DNA of 64,000 nt from Planctomycetota bacterium (lineage in GTDB: Bacteria > Planctomycetota > UBA1135 > GCA-002686595): the NCBI GenBank assembly GCA_016220085.1, contig JACRIN010000084.1, forward strand, positions 33,374 to 97,373, in the 5' to 3' direction. The notes below the pieces were generated by a model. It searched no databases. It was not told the DNA's origin and saw only the letters and a list, made by a program, of their open reading frames with translations. The position numbers were made by a program, and so were the translations under genes. Below are positions 53,123 to 62,249 of this stretch, in pieces (position 1 is the first letter of the stretch; each line of letters opens with the position of its first letter).

Positions 53123-54490
53123 ATGCCCGCCGAGCCCCATTCGTCCGCTTCGTCCGCCGGGGCGCCTTCCGGGCCGTCGGCGCGCCGCGGGCTCGGGCGC
53201 AAGCTCGCGCTCGCCGTCGTGGCGACCGCGGTCGCGATCGGGCTCGCCGAAGTCGGCTTGCGCGTCGTGCAGCGGCTGCGCGGCCAGCCGTACGACGCGT
53301 CGCGCGTCGAGCAACGCCTCGAGGCCTTGCGCGCGTCGCTCTCCGACGGCGTCCCGCGAACCCACGAAGCGGGCCAGGACGCCGCCGCGAAGAAGCCGCG
53401 CGCGAAGGCGCCGAACGCGTCGCAGGATCTGCTGCATCCCTACATCGGTTACGACCACTCGCACTTCATCGCGCAGCTCGAGGAGGAGATCGCGTACTTC
53501 CGCACCGAGCGCTCGAAGGAGGTCTTCGACGTGTTCGTGTTCGGCGGCTCGGTCGCCGGCGGATTCGCGGTGGTCGCCAACGAATCGTTCCGCAAGCGGC
53601 TCGCCGACGATCCGCGCCTCGGCGGACGGCCGGTGCGCGTGTGGGTCGAAGGCCGCGCGGCGCAGAAGGAGCCGCAGCAGACCGCGCTGCTCGCGTACTT
53701 GCTCTGCTGCGGCGCCGAGCCGGACGCGGTCATCGCGCTCGACGGCTTCAACGAGGTCGCGGTCGGCCTGCAGAACGTCCGCGCGGAGATCTCGCACCTC
53801 TATCCGTACTTGCCGGCGTGGCTCGCGCGCGCGGGCGGCACCGAGCGCAACCGCGAGGTGCTCGAACTCGCGCTCGATCTCCAAGAACGGAAGCGCATCG
53901 CGCTCGCGAAGGTCGAGCGCATGCTCGCCTGGCGCGTCGCGCGTTCCGCGCTCTCCGGCGAGTTCGGTCTCGCCTCGATGGAGCGTTCCGCGCGCGCGGT
54001 CACCGACGGTTTCTTGGTGCTGCAGGAGCGTCTCGGCGCCGACAACGGCACCGACCAACTCGCGCCGCCGCCGCTCGCGGGCACCGACGAGCAGCACGTC
54101 GACCGCTGCGTGCGCACGTGGGTCGCTGGGGCGCGTTCGCTCGCCGGCGCGTGCCGCATCCGCGGCATCACTTTCCTCGAGGTGCTCCAACCGACGCTGC
54201 ACGACACCGGCTCGAAGCCGCTCGATTCGCGCGAGGTCGAGCGCGGCAACGCGATCGAGGCGTGGACCACCGGCGTGCACCTCGGCTATCCGAAGCTGCG
54301 CGCGGCCGGCGCGGAGCTCGCGCGCTCGGGCGTCGCGTTCCTCGACGCGTCGATGGTGTTCCAAGCCGAGGCGCAGCCGCTGTACATCGATGCGTGCCAC
54401 TTCAACAAGGCGGGTTACGAGCTGCTCGCCGCCGCGCTGGCGCCGGCGTTGCTCGACGCGCGCGAGCGGGATGAGGCCGCGAGCAAATGA
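53123..54490 (+). CDS. Membrane-anchored SGNH/GDSL-family hydrolase
   Basis: 455 residues from ATG 53123; GTG 53096 is an in-frame alternative. One N-terminal transmembrane helix (LALAVVATAVAIGLAEVGL) anchors a periplasmic domain. Conserved parts: HPYIGYDHSHFIAQ, the nucleophile block VFVFGGSVAGGFA, ALDGFNEVAVGLQ and the terminal D-x-x-H in YIDACHFNKAGYELLA. This layout resembles SGNH proteins linked to polysaccharide acetyl modification or lipoprotein-type envelope assembly. The stop overlaps the next start (ATGA at 54487-54490), so the two proteins are translated together. Confidence 0.8.
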   Translation: MPAEPHSSASSAGAPSGPSARRGLGRKLALAVVATAVAIGLAEVGLRVVQRLRGQPYDASRVEQRLEALRASLSDGVPRTHEAGQDAAAKKPRAKAPNASQDLLHPYIGYDHSHFIAQLEEEIAYFRTERSKEVFDVFVFGGSVAGGFAVVANESFRKRLADDPRLGGRPVRVWVEGRAAQKEPQQTALLAYLLCCGAEPDAVIALDGFNEVAVGLQNVRAEISHLYPYLPAWLARAGGTERNREVLELALDLQERKRIALAKVERMLAWRVARSALSGEFGLASMERSARAVTDGFLVLQERLGADNGTDQLAPPPLAGTDEQHVDRCVRTWVAGARSLAGACRIRGITFLEVLQPTLHDTGSKPLDSREVERGNAIEAWTTGVHLGYPKLRAAGAELARSGVAFLDASMVFQAEAQPLYIDACHFNKAGYELLAAALAPALLDARERDEAASK

Positions 54491-55698
54491 ACGCCGGCCC
54501 CCAACCCGTCGCTGGTCGCAACCGCAAGCGCCTCGCGTGGCTCGGGCTCGTCGTCGTCGCGCTCGCGCTCGTCGAGGTCGGTACACGCGTGCGGCTTGCG
54601 GTCGACGGACGCGCGTGGGACTCCGACGGAGGTCGCGCGAGCGCCGTGCAGGCGCTCGCCGAGTCGCGACGGCGCGCGCCCGCCGGCATGGCGACGTCGG
54701 CGGGCGCCGCCGATCCAGCGCGCAGCGTGCTGCATCCGTACTTCGCGCGCGACACGCTCGCGCATCGCGAGGCGCTGCGGCGCGCGGTCGAGCTCGACAC
54801 CGGCGCCGATGCGGCGAGCGGGTTCGACGTCGTCGTGCTCGGCGGCACCGAAGCCGCGCGCTTCGCCGCGAGCGACGCGCAGGCGTTGCTCGAACGACTG
54901 CGCGTCGATCCGCGGCTCGCGGGGCGGACACCGCGGCTCTGGAACGAAGCTCGCGGCCAATTCAAGCAACCGCAGCAGGTGTCGGTGCTCGCATACGTGC
55001 TCGCTTCGGGCGTCGAGCCCGAGCTCGTGATCTCGCTCGACGGTCCTGGCGATATCGCGCTCTGTCTCGACAACGGCCGCGCGGGTTCGCATCCGGTGTA
55101 TCCGGCGCGCGAGCTGTGGGCGTTGCGCGTCGGTCGGCCGGTCGACGATCCCGAACGGCTCGCCGCGCTGCTCGCGTGGCGACGCGCCGAGCTCCAAGTC
55201 GAGCGCACCGCGCGCCGACAAGCGGGCTTCTTCGCCGTGCACAGCGCGTTCGTCGGCTCGCTCGGGGCGTCGAAGCTCGCGCGCGAGATCGAGCTCTCGC
55301 GCGCGGCGCTCGCGAACGTCGACGCGGTCGGCGCGCGGAGCTCCGGGGACTTCGTCGTCACCGGACCGAAGCACCCGGCCGCCGACGACGCGATCCTGCG
55401 CACCGCGGCGCGCGCGTGGTTCGAAGGCGCGTTCACCAACGCCGGCATCTGCCGCGAACGCGACACGGCGTACGTCCACGTGTTGCTCGCGACGCCGGAT
55501 GCGGGTGCGGGCGGCGACACGCCGGTCGGTCGCGGGTTCGGACTGCTGCATTCGGCGCTCGGACGGCTCGCGACGCGCGGTGTCGCCGTCGTCGACGGCG
55601 AGCAAGCACGGCGCGACGGGCGCGCGCGCGCCGAGGTGCTCGCCGAGCGTTGTTTCACGGAGCTCGATGCGGTTGCGGCGCGCGCGGCGAAGCGCTGA
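54487..55698 (+). CDS. Membrane-anchored SGNH-like protein lacking catalytic residues
   Basis: 403 residues, overlapping the preceding gene by 4 bp. It has the same plan: N-terminal helix (LAWLGLVVVALALVEVG), then HPYFARDTLAH and a core VVVLGGTEAARFAASDAQAL that lines up with VFVFGGSVAGGFAVVANESF of its neighbour. The nucleophile position is threonine with no following glycine pattern, and the terminal D-x-x-H block is replaced by VVDGEQARRDGRARAEVLAE. VLAYVLASGVEPELVISLDG aligns with LLAYLLCCGAEPDAVIALDG. A paralogue that has lost hydrolase activity and acts as a partner or scaffold of the first protein is inferred. Confidence 0.75.
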   Translation: MNAGPQPVAGRNRKRLAWLGLVVVALALVEVGTRVRLAVDGRAWDSDGGRASAVQALAESRRRAPAGMATSAGAADPARSVLHPYFARDTLAHREALRRAVELDTGADAASGFDVVVLGGTEAARFAASDAQALLERLRVDPRLAGRTPRLWNEARGQFKQPQQVSVLAYVLASGVEPELVISLDGPGDIALCLDNGRAGSHPVYPARELWALRVGRPVDDPERLAALLAWRRAELQVERTARRQAGFFAVHSAFVGSLGASKLAREIELSRAALANVDAVGARSSGDFVVTGPKHPAADDAILRTAARAWFEGAFTNAGICRERDTAYVHVLLATPDAGAGGDTPVGRGFGLLHSALGRLATRGVAVVDGEQARRDGRARAEVLAERCFTELDAVAARAAKR

Positions 55699-55963
55699 CA
55701 GTCGGTGAATGGACCCACGCTTGCCTCCGACGCGCCTGGGCCCGCCCTCCCGCGTCGAAACTCCTCGACTCCTTCGCGAAGTCGTGTCGTCGTTTCGACT
55801 TGCTCGCCACCCTCCGCACGTCGTCGGGCCGACGCGTGGATTCGTTCACGAACTTCGAGCGCCGCGGGGTGCGCAGACCCTCGTTCGTAGCGCGGAATCC
55901 GACCGTCTGCCCCAAGATGATGGAACGCGCGGCCGCGTCGGTCGCGCAGGAGGTCGTTCGGCC

Positions 55964-58357
55964 ATGTCGTTGCTTCGTTGCTCCGCCCGCGTCGTGCTCG
56001 CGTTCGCATCGTCGGCGTTGTGGTGCGCGTGCGGCGGCGGGGGAGGAGGAGGCGTGTCCGACCTCGTCGTGTCCGGCAGCGTGCTGACGCCCGCGGGTCA
56101 GGGGCTGCCCGCGCCGATGGCGGGCCTCGCGCCGGTTCCCGACGGCACTCCGGTCGCGTTGGTGCGGTTGGATGCGGCGGGGAACGAGCTCGCGACGCTC
56201 GACACCACGCACACGAGCGGCGGCCGGTACTCGTTCGACCTGTCCGCGCTGCACGCCGACTTCGCGAGCGACCTCGCGGTCGTAGCCGGAGGCGCGGGCA
56301 GCTTGCGCGCGCTCGTCGTCGAGGCCGCCGTCGACATCGATCCGCTGAGCGAAGCGACGCTGTCGCTCGTGCTCGACGAAGCGGTGGGTCTCGAGCCGTT
56401 CACGGTCACGGAGCTGCGGGAGCTGAACGCGGCGGTGCGTTTGTTCGCCACCGTCGAGGGGTGGGTCGCCGGCGTGGACGTCGACGCGACCGTCCAGGCG
56501 ATTCGGCAAGCGGTGGTTGCCGACGCCGGCATGTCGCAGTTCCTCGGCGAGGCGGCGGATTGGGGCACGACCTTCAGCGGGCCCGGCGACATCGGCGACT
56601 ACTTCCCGCTCGCCGCCGGCAACGCGTGGAAGTTCGCCGGCGCGCACGAGTTCGACGACGGGGCGATCGAGAGCTACGTGCACACGCAACGCGTCCTCTC
56701 CGAGTCGCACGGCGCCGCGACGGTGCTCGAATCGAATCCGCTGGACGAAGGGTCCGCGTACTCCGCTCTCTACTCCGAGCTCGCCTCGGGCATCATGGTC
56801 GAGAGCAACGACGACCCGAACGACCCCGTGACCAGCGCCGCGGCGCCGTACGATCGCGTGCGCTTCCCGTTGCGCGTCGGCGAGCAGTTCGAGCAGTTCC
56901 GAGTCGACGCGCTCGCCGTCGATGACGTCGATGGCGATGGGAAGACCGACCATGCCGATTTCCGCTCGGTGGCGAGGACGGCAGAGTTCGAGGACGTCGT
57001 GGTCACGGCCGGCGCGTTCGCGAATTGCGCGCGGATCGAAACGACGCTGTCGACCGATTTCCAGCTCTCCTCGGGCATTCCCGCGAGCGCCAAACTGGTC
57101 GAGTCCGCGTGGTTCGCGCCCCACGTCGGACTCGTCCGTTACGAGGCCGTCCTGCGGCTCGTCGTCGCCGGCGTCAAGGCGGTCGAGCAGTACTCCGAAG
57201 AGCTCGTTGCCTACCAAGCCGGCGACGCGGGCTTCGGCATCGTGCCGCCGTTCGACGTCGCGCTCGACCTGTTTGCCGCCGGTTCCGACACCGAGATGCC
57301 GGGCCGACCGGCGGTCGCCTTCGACGGCACGAACTACTTGGTGGTCACCGTGCGGGACCATTCAGCGCTTCCACGTTTGGTGGGCGTCCTGGTCGATCGC
57401 GCCGGGCGCGTCGTCGACGAGTTCACCATCGCGAATGCGTCGAGCTACATGTTCGGCACTCCCGCGATCGCGTTCGACGGAGCGAACTACCTCGTCGTCT
57501 ACGGCGCGGACGCGCAAGTGCGCGCGCTACGCGTGAGCCCGAACGGCGTCGTGCTCGACACCGGCGGATTCGCGCTCTCGACCACCGGCAGCTCCAACTT
57601 CGGCCCGGCGATCGCTTTCGACGGCACGAGCTACCTCGTGACGTGGGGTCACTACACGCAAGCCCTTGCGTACGACGTCTACGCGGCTCGCGTCACCACG
57701 TCCGGGGCGTCGTTCGGCGAGTTCGTCGTTCGCGCGGCGGCGGGCGATCAGGTCGAGCCCGCGGTCGTGTTCGACGGCACCGAGTACTTGGTCGCGTGGC
57801 AGGAAGCGAATGGCAGCACGTTCGACCTGCGCGGCGCGCGGATCTCGACGTCGGGCGCGGTGCTCGACCCGACCGGCTTCGCGATCGCGACCAGCACCGG
57901 TGGTTGCTACTCGCCGAGCCTGAGCTGCGACGGAGCACGAAACCTGGCCGTCTGGACGACGCCGACCTCGCCGGGTGGCTCCGCGCGCGTCGAAGGCAGA
58001 TTGCTCGAACTCGACGGCACGCCGCTCGGCGCGAGCTTCGCGATCGCCGCCGCGGATGCGCCGAACGCGGATGCGACGGTCGCGTTCGACGGCACGAATC
58101 ACCTCGTCGTCTGGGACGTGCGAGGTTTCTCCGCGCCGGCGGGTCTCTTCGCGCGCCGAGTCTCGACGGACGGGGCGCTGCTCGATGGCGCGGCGTCGAG
58201 CGCCGGACTGCTCGTCCTCGAGAGCAGTTCGTTCGAGCAAGAGGTCCACCCGAGTCTCGCGCTCGGCGACGGTAACGTGCTCGCCGTGTGGCTCCGCAAC
58301 ATCGAGCTCGGCGGCGAGGAGAAGGACGTGTCGGGCGCGCTGGTCTACCCGTTCTGA
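55964..58357 (+). CDS. Large lipoprotein with internal repeats
   Basis: 797 residues from ATG 55964 with AGGAGG 10 nt upstream. The lipobox is LWCAC, followed by a run of seven glycines. The first 150 residues form a carboxypeptidase-regulatory-like or immunoglobulin-like domain (SGSVLTPAGQGLPAP). Residues about 190-420 are a second domain with DYFPLAAGNAWKFAG, common in surface proteins. From about 440 there are at least six repeats of the form PAVAFDGTNYLVVW...ARVSTSGAVLDPTGFAIA, typical of repeat lipoproteins in myxobacteria and planctomycetes. There is no catalytic motif. A surface-binding role is inferred. Confidence 0.75.
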   Translation: MSLLRCSARVVLAFASSALWCACGGGGGGGVSDLVVSGSVLTPAGQGLPAPMAGLAPVPDGTPVALVRLDAAGNELATLDTTHTSGGRYSFDLSALHADFASDLAVVAGGAGSLRALVVEAAVDIDPLSEATLSLVLDEAVGLEPFTVTELRELNAAVRLFATVEGWVAGVDVDATVQAIRQAVVADAGMSQFLGEAADWGTTFSGPGDIGDYFPLAAGNAWKFAGAHEFDDGAIESYVHTQRVLSESHGAATVLESNPLDEGSAYSALYSELASGIMVESNDDPNDPVTSAAAPYDRVRFPLRVGEQFEQFRVDALAVDDVDGDGKTDHADFRSVARTAEFEDVVVTAGAFANCARIETTLSTDFQLSSGIPASAKLVESAWFAPHVGLVRYEAVLRLVVAGVKAVEQYSEELVAYQAGDAGFGIVPPFDVALDLFAAGSDTEMPGRPAVAFDGTNYLVVTVRDHSALPRLVGVLVDRAGRVVDEFTIANASSYMFGTPAIAFDGANYLVVYGADAQVRALRVSPNGVVLDTGGFALSTTGSSNFGPAIAFDGTSYLVTWGHYTQALAYDVYAARVTTSGASFGEFVVRAAAGDQVEPAVVFDGTEYLVAWQEANGSTFDLRGARISTSGAVLDPTGFAIATSTGGCYSPSLSCDGARNLAVWTTPTSPGGSARVEGRLLELDGTPLGASFAIAAADAPNADATVAFDGTNHLVVWDVRGFSAPAGLFARRVSTDGALLDGAASSAGLLVLESSSFEQEVHPSLALGDGNVLAVWLRNIELGGEEKDVSGALVYPF

Positions 58358-58363
58358 GGCGGG

Positions 58364-58640
58364 TCAGTAGCCGAGCTGGTTCACGAGGTCCGCGTTCGCC
58401 GCAGGTTCGCCGGGACTCGGCGATTCGAGCGGCGCGGCGCGCAGCATGCGTTCGGGCAATGGCGGCGTGAGCTCGTCGACGCGCTCGCGACGCTCCGCCG
58501 CGAGGGCGCGCGTCCCGCCGGGATCGGTCGCGAGGTCGTAGAGGCGCGCTTCGTCGCCGAGCAAGACGAGCTTCCCCGGCCAACGCACGACCGCGCGCAT
58601 GTCGCGGCCGGCGAGCGCACCGTCGCGCGCGACGCGGAAC
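58364..58640 (-). pseudogene. C-terminal fragment of an arylsulfatase-like protein
   Basis: The minus-strand frame ending at 58364 reads WPGKLVLLGDEARLYDLATD, PGGTRALAAERRERVDEL and ends ANADLVNQLGY. This is the usual C-terminal strand and tail of arylsulfatases (WKLV...LYDLAADPGET...LG). The catalytic C/S-x-P-x-R region and the rest of the 450-residue protein are absent upstream, where the frame is alanine/arginine noise. It converges with the lipoprotein gene and leaves 6 bp between stops. Confidence 0.75.
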
Positions 58641-58764
58641 GGCGCGGCGCGGAACGGCGCGGCGCCGTGCTGGACTTGCACCGCGCCCGTCGCGTCGAGA
58701 CGTCGAAAACGTCGAAACGCCGGCGCGCGTGGCGCGAGTGGGCGAGTCGACGCGCCCGGGTGCG

Positions 58765-59583
58765 TCAGCGCTTCGCGATTGGCGCGAACGCTTCGGCGAG
58801 CGCGAGCTTCATGTGCTCCCAGCTCCGCGCGTCCGCCTTCGCGTCGTACGCGACGCCCGGGATGCCGTACTTGTCGGCGTCGCGGTTGGTGAACGAGTGC
58901 ACCGCGCCCGCGTAGCTCAGGAACTGGTAGTCGAGCTTCGCCGCCTTCATCTCGGCGACGAACGTCGCGAGCTCCTCGGTCGTCACGAACGCGTCGTCGC
59001 CGCCGTGGCAGACGGTGATCGTCGCCGTGATGCGCGCGTTGTCGTCCGCGATGCCGAGCGATGAGAGCTTGCTCGCGTGGAACGGCACGACCGCGCGCAA
59101 TGGAGCGCCGGTGCGCGCGAGCTCGAGCGCGACCGTGCCGCCCATGCAGTAGCCGATCGCGGCGATGCGCGTCGCGTCGACCTGGGGTTGCTTCGCGAGC
59201 ACGTCGTAGCCCGCCTTCGCGCGACCGCGCAGCAGCTCGACGTTGCCGTAGAGCTCGCCCGACCACGCCTGCGCCTGCTTCGGATCGCCGGTGAGCTTGC
59301 CCTTGCCGTAGAGATCGAGCGCGAACGCGACGTAGCCGAGCTCGGCGAGCTTCTTGGCGCGCTCGTGGGCGTACTGGGAATTGCCCCACCATTCGTGACA
59401 GACGACGACGCCGGGTTGCGGCGCTTGCGCGGTCGCTTTCGAGGCGTCCCACGCGAGGAAGCCCTCGAGCTCGACGCCCTCGTGTTGGTAGGTGATCGAT
59501 TGAGTGCGCAATTCGGCGAGCGCCGGCGCGGCGGCGAAAACGAGCGCGGCGAGCGCGAGAGCGGAGCGGAGTGCATGACGCAT
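58765..59583 (-). CDS. Secreted dienelactone hydrolase family protein
   Basis: 272 residues from ATG 59583 (GAGG site 6 nt upstream). The signal peptide is MRHALRSALALAALVFAAAP. The fold is a full dienelactone hydrolase: VVCHEWWGNSQYAHERAKKL, AFALDLYGKGK, the nucleophile cysteine in AAIGYCMGGTVALELA (G-x-C-x-G-G), the acid in CHGGDDAFV and the histidine in AGAVHSFTN. Cytoplasmic relatives open dienelactone in chlorocatechol breakdown; exported forms have unknown esters as substrates. The start chosen gives the signal; longer frames upstream fall into the tandem repeat. Confidence 0.88.
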   Translation of the reverse strand: MRHALRSALALAALVFAAAPALAELRTQSITYQHEGVELEGFLAWDASKATAQAPQPGVVVCHEWWGNSQYAHERAKKLAELGYVAFALDLYGKGKLTGDPKQAQAWSGELYGNVELLRGRAKAGYDVLAKQPQVDATRIAAIGYCMGGTVALELARTGAPLRAVVPFHASKLSSLGIADDNARITATITVCHGGDDAFVTTEELATFVAEMKAAKLDYQFLSYAGAVHSFTNRDADKYGIPGVAYDAKADARSWEHMKLALAEAFAPIAKR

Positions 59584-59827
59584 GGCGATCCTCGTGGGGT
59601 TCAGGGCGCGGCAGGGTAACAACGCGGCGATTGAACCTCGTCGTGCCGTCGGCCGGAACCAGCGCCGCGTGCGAGACGTGGGACGGGCGCCCGGCTTGCG
59701 GCGCGGCCGCGCTGGGCGCTCGTGTTCGTGCCAGGCGTTTGCGCGCGGACTCGACGCTCGTGGACGGGTGCGTCGCCTGCGCGGGTGAACCGATCGTGCC
59801 GGTGAGTCGCTCGCGCAAGAGCGTCTC

Positions 59828-59946
59828 GTGAACCGGTGCGTCGCGTGAACCGGTGCGTCGCGTGAACCGGTGCGTCGCGTGAACCGGTGCGGCGCGTGAA
59901 CCGGTGCGGCGCGTGAACAGGTGCGGCGCGTGAACAGGTGCGGCGC
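59828..59946. repeat. Seven-unit 17-bp minisatellite
   Basis: Units of 17 bp beginning GTGAACCGGTGCGTCGC lie at 59828, 59845, 59862, 59879, 59896, 59913 and 59930. Three subtypes occur in blocks (TCGC, GGCGC after the core, then an AACAGG variant), showing ordered expansion. The array fills most of the 59584-59956 gap between two minus-strand genes; nothing else is evident there. Confidence 0.9.
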
Positions 59947-59956
59947 GTGCGCGGGC

Positions 59957-61132
59957 TCAGCGTTTGCGCTCGAGCCACGTGCGTACGCGCGGCAGCAGCA
60001 CGCGCGCGACGAGCTCCTGACCGCGCACGTCGACGTGCAAGTCGCTGTAGTAGAAGTCCGAGAGTCGCTCGCCAAAATGCTCGCGCAGGTCGAGCACTTC
60101 GATGCCGAGCTCGCGGAGCCGGGCCTCGAAGCGCGCGGTCAGCCGCTGGAAATGCTCGAGGTCGTCGTTCGAGAGCCCGAGCTCCTTCCAGATCGCGTTC
60201 AGCTCGCTCGCTTCGAGGTCGTCCGGCGGGAACGCGACCGGGATGCAGACGAAAAGGAGCTCGATCGAGCGCTCGCGCGCCACGCGTTGGATCTCGCGGC
60301 TGACGCGCACGGCTTCCTCGAAGGCGGGCTCGAGCTCCTCGGGATACGCGCGGAAGTAGAGCAACTGGTTGAGCGCGTTCGCGACGCCGGACGAGCTCGC
60401 CTTGCCCGCGCGCGAGATCTGCTCCCAGTACTCGCGCGTCCGCGGCGGCGGCACGGTGCGCGCGTAGAAATGGCGCATCCGCACCATGCCGACGAAGTCG
60501 TTGCCCGGATAGAACGCGACGATGCACGCGTCTGGTTTCTCCGGGAGGAAGCGCTGCAGCGCGCCGAGGTAGTTGTAGAAGCTGAATCCGCAGATGCCGG
60601 CGTCGAGCACCTCGATCGTCTCGCCCGCGCGCTCGGTTCGCAGCGCGTCCTCGAGTCGCTGACAGAACGTCTCGCGGTTGTTGCACGCGCCGTCGGTCTG
60701 CGAATCGCCGGTGACCAACACGAAGAAATCGCGCTCGGGCGAGAGCTCGTGATCGTCGCGCAGCCCGAGCGAGTTCGCGCGCCGCTCGAACTCGCCGTCC
60801 GGGTGCTCGGGGAACGTCTGGCGCACCGCGAGACCGGGCTGGTAGCGGTAGTGCATCCACGGATCGAAGACGCACTGGCGACCGTCGGGATAGCCGTAGA
60901 GTTGCTTGACGTCGGCCTCGCTGAGCGGCTCGAGCGCGAGCGCGCCGTCTTCGCGCTCCGTCCGAGCCGCGACAGGCTCCGTCGCGCGCCGGCGCAAGAG
61001 CTCGTCCGCACTGCGCGCGTTGTCGACGAGCTCGATCTCCGCGACCGGTCGCCCGCGATAGAGCACGAACGCGATCACCGTCGCGACCACGATCGCGAGC
61101 AATCCGAGCACACGGGTGGCGGTACGAGGCAT
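59957..61132 (-). CDS. Membrane-anchored SGNH/GDSL-family protein
   Basis: 391 residues from ATG 61132. One transmembrane helix (RVLGLLAIVVATVIAFVLY) anchors it. The SGNH blocks are complete: FVLVTGDSQTDGACNNRETF (nucleophile in GDSQ), the glycine-block DAGICGFSFYNYLGALQ, AFYPGNDFVGMVR (the asparagine) and FYYSDLHVDVRGQELVA (D-x-x-H). Relatives act as acetyl-transfer or deacetylation enzymes for exopolysaccharide. It diverges from the phosphoesterase gene with 145 bp between starts. Confidence 0.82.
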   Translation of the reverse strand: MPRTATRVLGLLAIVVATVIAFVLYRGRPVAEIELVDNARSADELLRRRATEPVAARTEREDGALALEPLSEADVKQLYGYPDGRQCVFDPWMHYRYQPGLAVRQTFPEHPDGEFERRANSLGLRDDHELSPERDFFVLVTGDSQTDGACNNRETFCQRLEDALRTERAGETIEVLDAGICGFSFYNYLGALQRFLPEKPDACIVAFYPGNDFVGMVRMRHFYARTVPPPRTREYWEQISRAGKASSSGVANALNQLLYFRAYPEELEPAFEEAVRVSREIQRVARERSIELLFVCIPVAFPPDDLEASELNAIWKELGLSNDDLEHFQRLTARFEARLRELGIEVLDLREHFGERLSDFYYSDLHVDVRGQELVARVLLPRVRTWLERKR

Positions 61133-61277
61133 CGAGACTCCTGGCGTCAGTCTAGCTGTTCGCGTCGATCCGGTCGGGCCCGGCGAGCTCTCCGAGCTCG
61201 TGTGGAGCGGCGCTTCCTCGCGAGCTTCGCCGTGGTGCGGCATCGGCCGTGCGCGGGCGGAGGCGGAATCGGCGGCT

Positions 61278-62216
61278 ATGCTGCGGGGTGTGAGCTCGCG
61301 CGCACTTCATCGTCCGGTTTCCTGCGCACGCGGGGCGTCGCTTCTCGCGTGCGTGTACCTGGTGCTCTTCGGCCTCGCGAGCTGCGCGGCGACGACTCCG
61401 GAGCCGTTCGCGATCGGACTGATCGCCGACTGTCAGTTCGCCGACGCCGACACCGCGGGGGTGCGCGAGTATCGGCTCGCGCCCGAGAAGCTCGCCGCGT
61501 GCGTCGACGACCTGAACGGCCGCGAGCTCGCGTTCGTCGTGCACCTCGGCGATTTCACCGATCGCGATTGGTCGAGCTTCGAGGTTGTCGCGCCGATCTT
61601 CGATCGCTTGCGCGCGCCGCATCATCACGTGCTCGGCAACCACGACTTCGCGGTGGCCGACGAGCGCAAGCCGAGCGTGCCCGCGCGGATGGGCATGCCG
61701 AGTCCTTGGTGGAGCCTTCGCGAGCGCGGTTGGCGCTTCCTGGTGCTCGACGGCAACGACATCAGCCTCGGCGCGCACCCGAAAGGGAGTCCGCGCGATG
61801 TCGCCTCGCGCGCGTGGCGCGCCGCGCACGCGCCGAACGAGCCGGAGTGGGGCGGCGCGGTCGGCGACGAGCAGCTCGCGTGGCTCGATCGGGAGCTCGC
61901 GGCGGCGGACGCAGCGCACGAGCGCGCGATCCTCTTCTGTCACTACCCGCTGCGGCCGGCGAGCGGGCACGAGCTCTGGAACGCCGACGCGGTGCTCGCG
62001 CTCGTCGCCTCGCATCCGAGCACCGCGGCGTGGATCAACGGCCACAACCACGACGGTGCGTACGCCGAGGAGCGCGGGATCCACTGCGTGACGATTCGCG
62101 GGATGCTCGACGGCCGCGAGAACGCGTATGCGGTGCTTCGCGTGTTGCCCGACCGGCTCGAGCTCGTCGGTGCGGGGCGTCAGCCGAGTTCGACGCTGCC
62201 GCTCGCCGGGCGCTGA
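61278..62216 (+). CDS. Lipoprotein metallophosphoesterase of the ADPRibase-Mn / CDP-alcohol diphosphatase type
   Basis: 312 residues from ATG 61278. Lipobox LFGLASC. The metal motifs fit the Mn-dependent ADP-ribose/CDP-alcohol diphosphatase family: the first is DCQFAD, with glutamine in place of the usual D-x-H histidine, then VHLGDFTDRD, VLGNHDFA, LFCHYPLRP and INGHNHDGAYAEERGIH. Supporting family phrases are RFLVLDGNDISLG, GGAVGDEQLAWLDRELAAAD and GHELWNADAVL. Family members split ADP-ribose, CDP-choline or related diphosphates with Mn2+; they are best known in eukaryotes. The lipobox suggests an extracytoplasmic location, unusual for a nucleotide substrate. Confidence in the superfamily is high, in the subfamily moderate. 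Confidence 0.8.
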   Translation: MLRGVSSRALHRPVSCARGASLLACVYLVLFGLASCAATTPEPFAIGLIADCQFADADTAGVREYRLAPEKLAACVDDLNGRELAFVVHLGDFTDRDWSSFEVVAPIFDRLRAPHHHVLGNHDFAVADERKPSVPARMGMPSPWWSLRERGWRFLVLDGNDISLGAHPKGSPRDVASRAWRAAHAPNEPEWGGAVGDEQLAWLDRELAAADAAHERAILFCHYPLRPASGHELWNADAVLALVASHPSTAAWINGHNHDGAYAEERGIHCVTIRGMLDGRENAYAVLRVLPDRLELVGAGRQPSSTLPLAGR

Positions 62217-62249
62217 GGACGCTGCCTCTCACCGCTGTGCCAAGCGGGC

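Noticed and set aside
55699..55963. Possible small gene between the SGNH pair and the large lipoprotein
   Set aside because: Frames are short and unlike real protein; only the AGGAGG site of the lipoprotein gene is convincing.
59828..59946. The 17-bp array as a CRISPR
   Set aside because: The units are directly adjacent with no unique spacers and there are no cas genes in the window.
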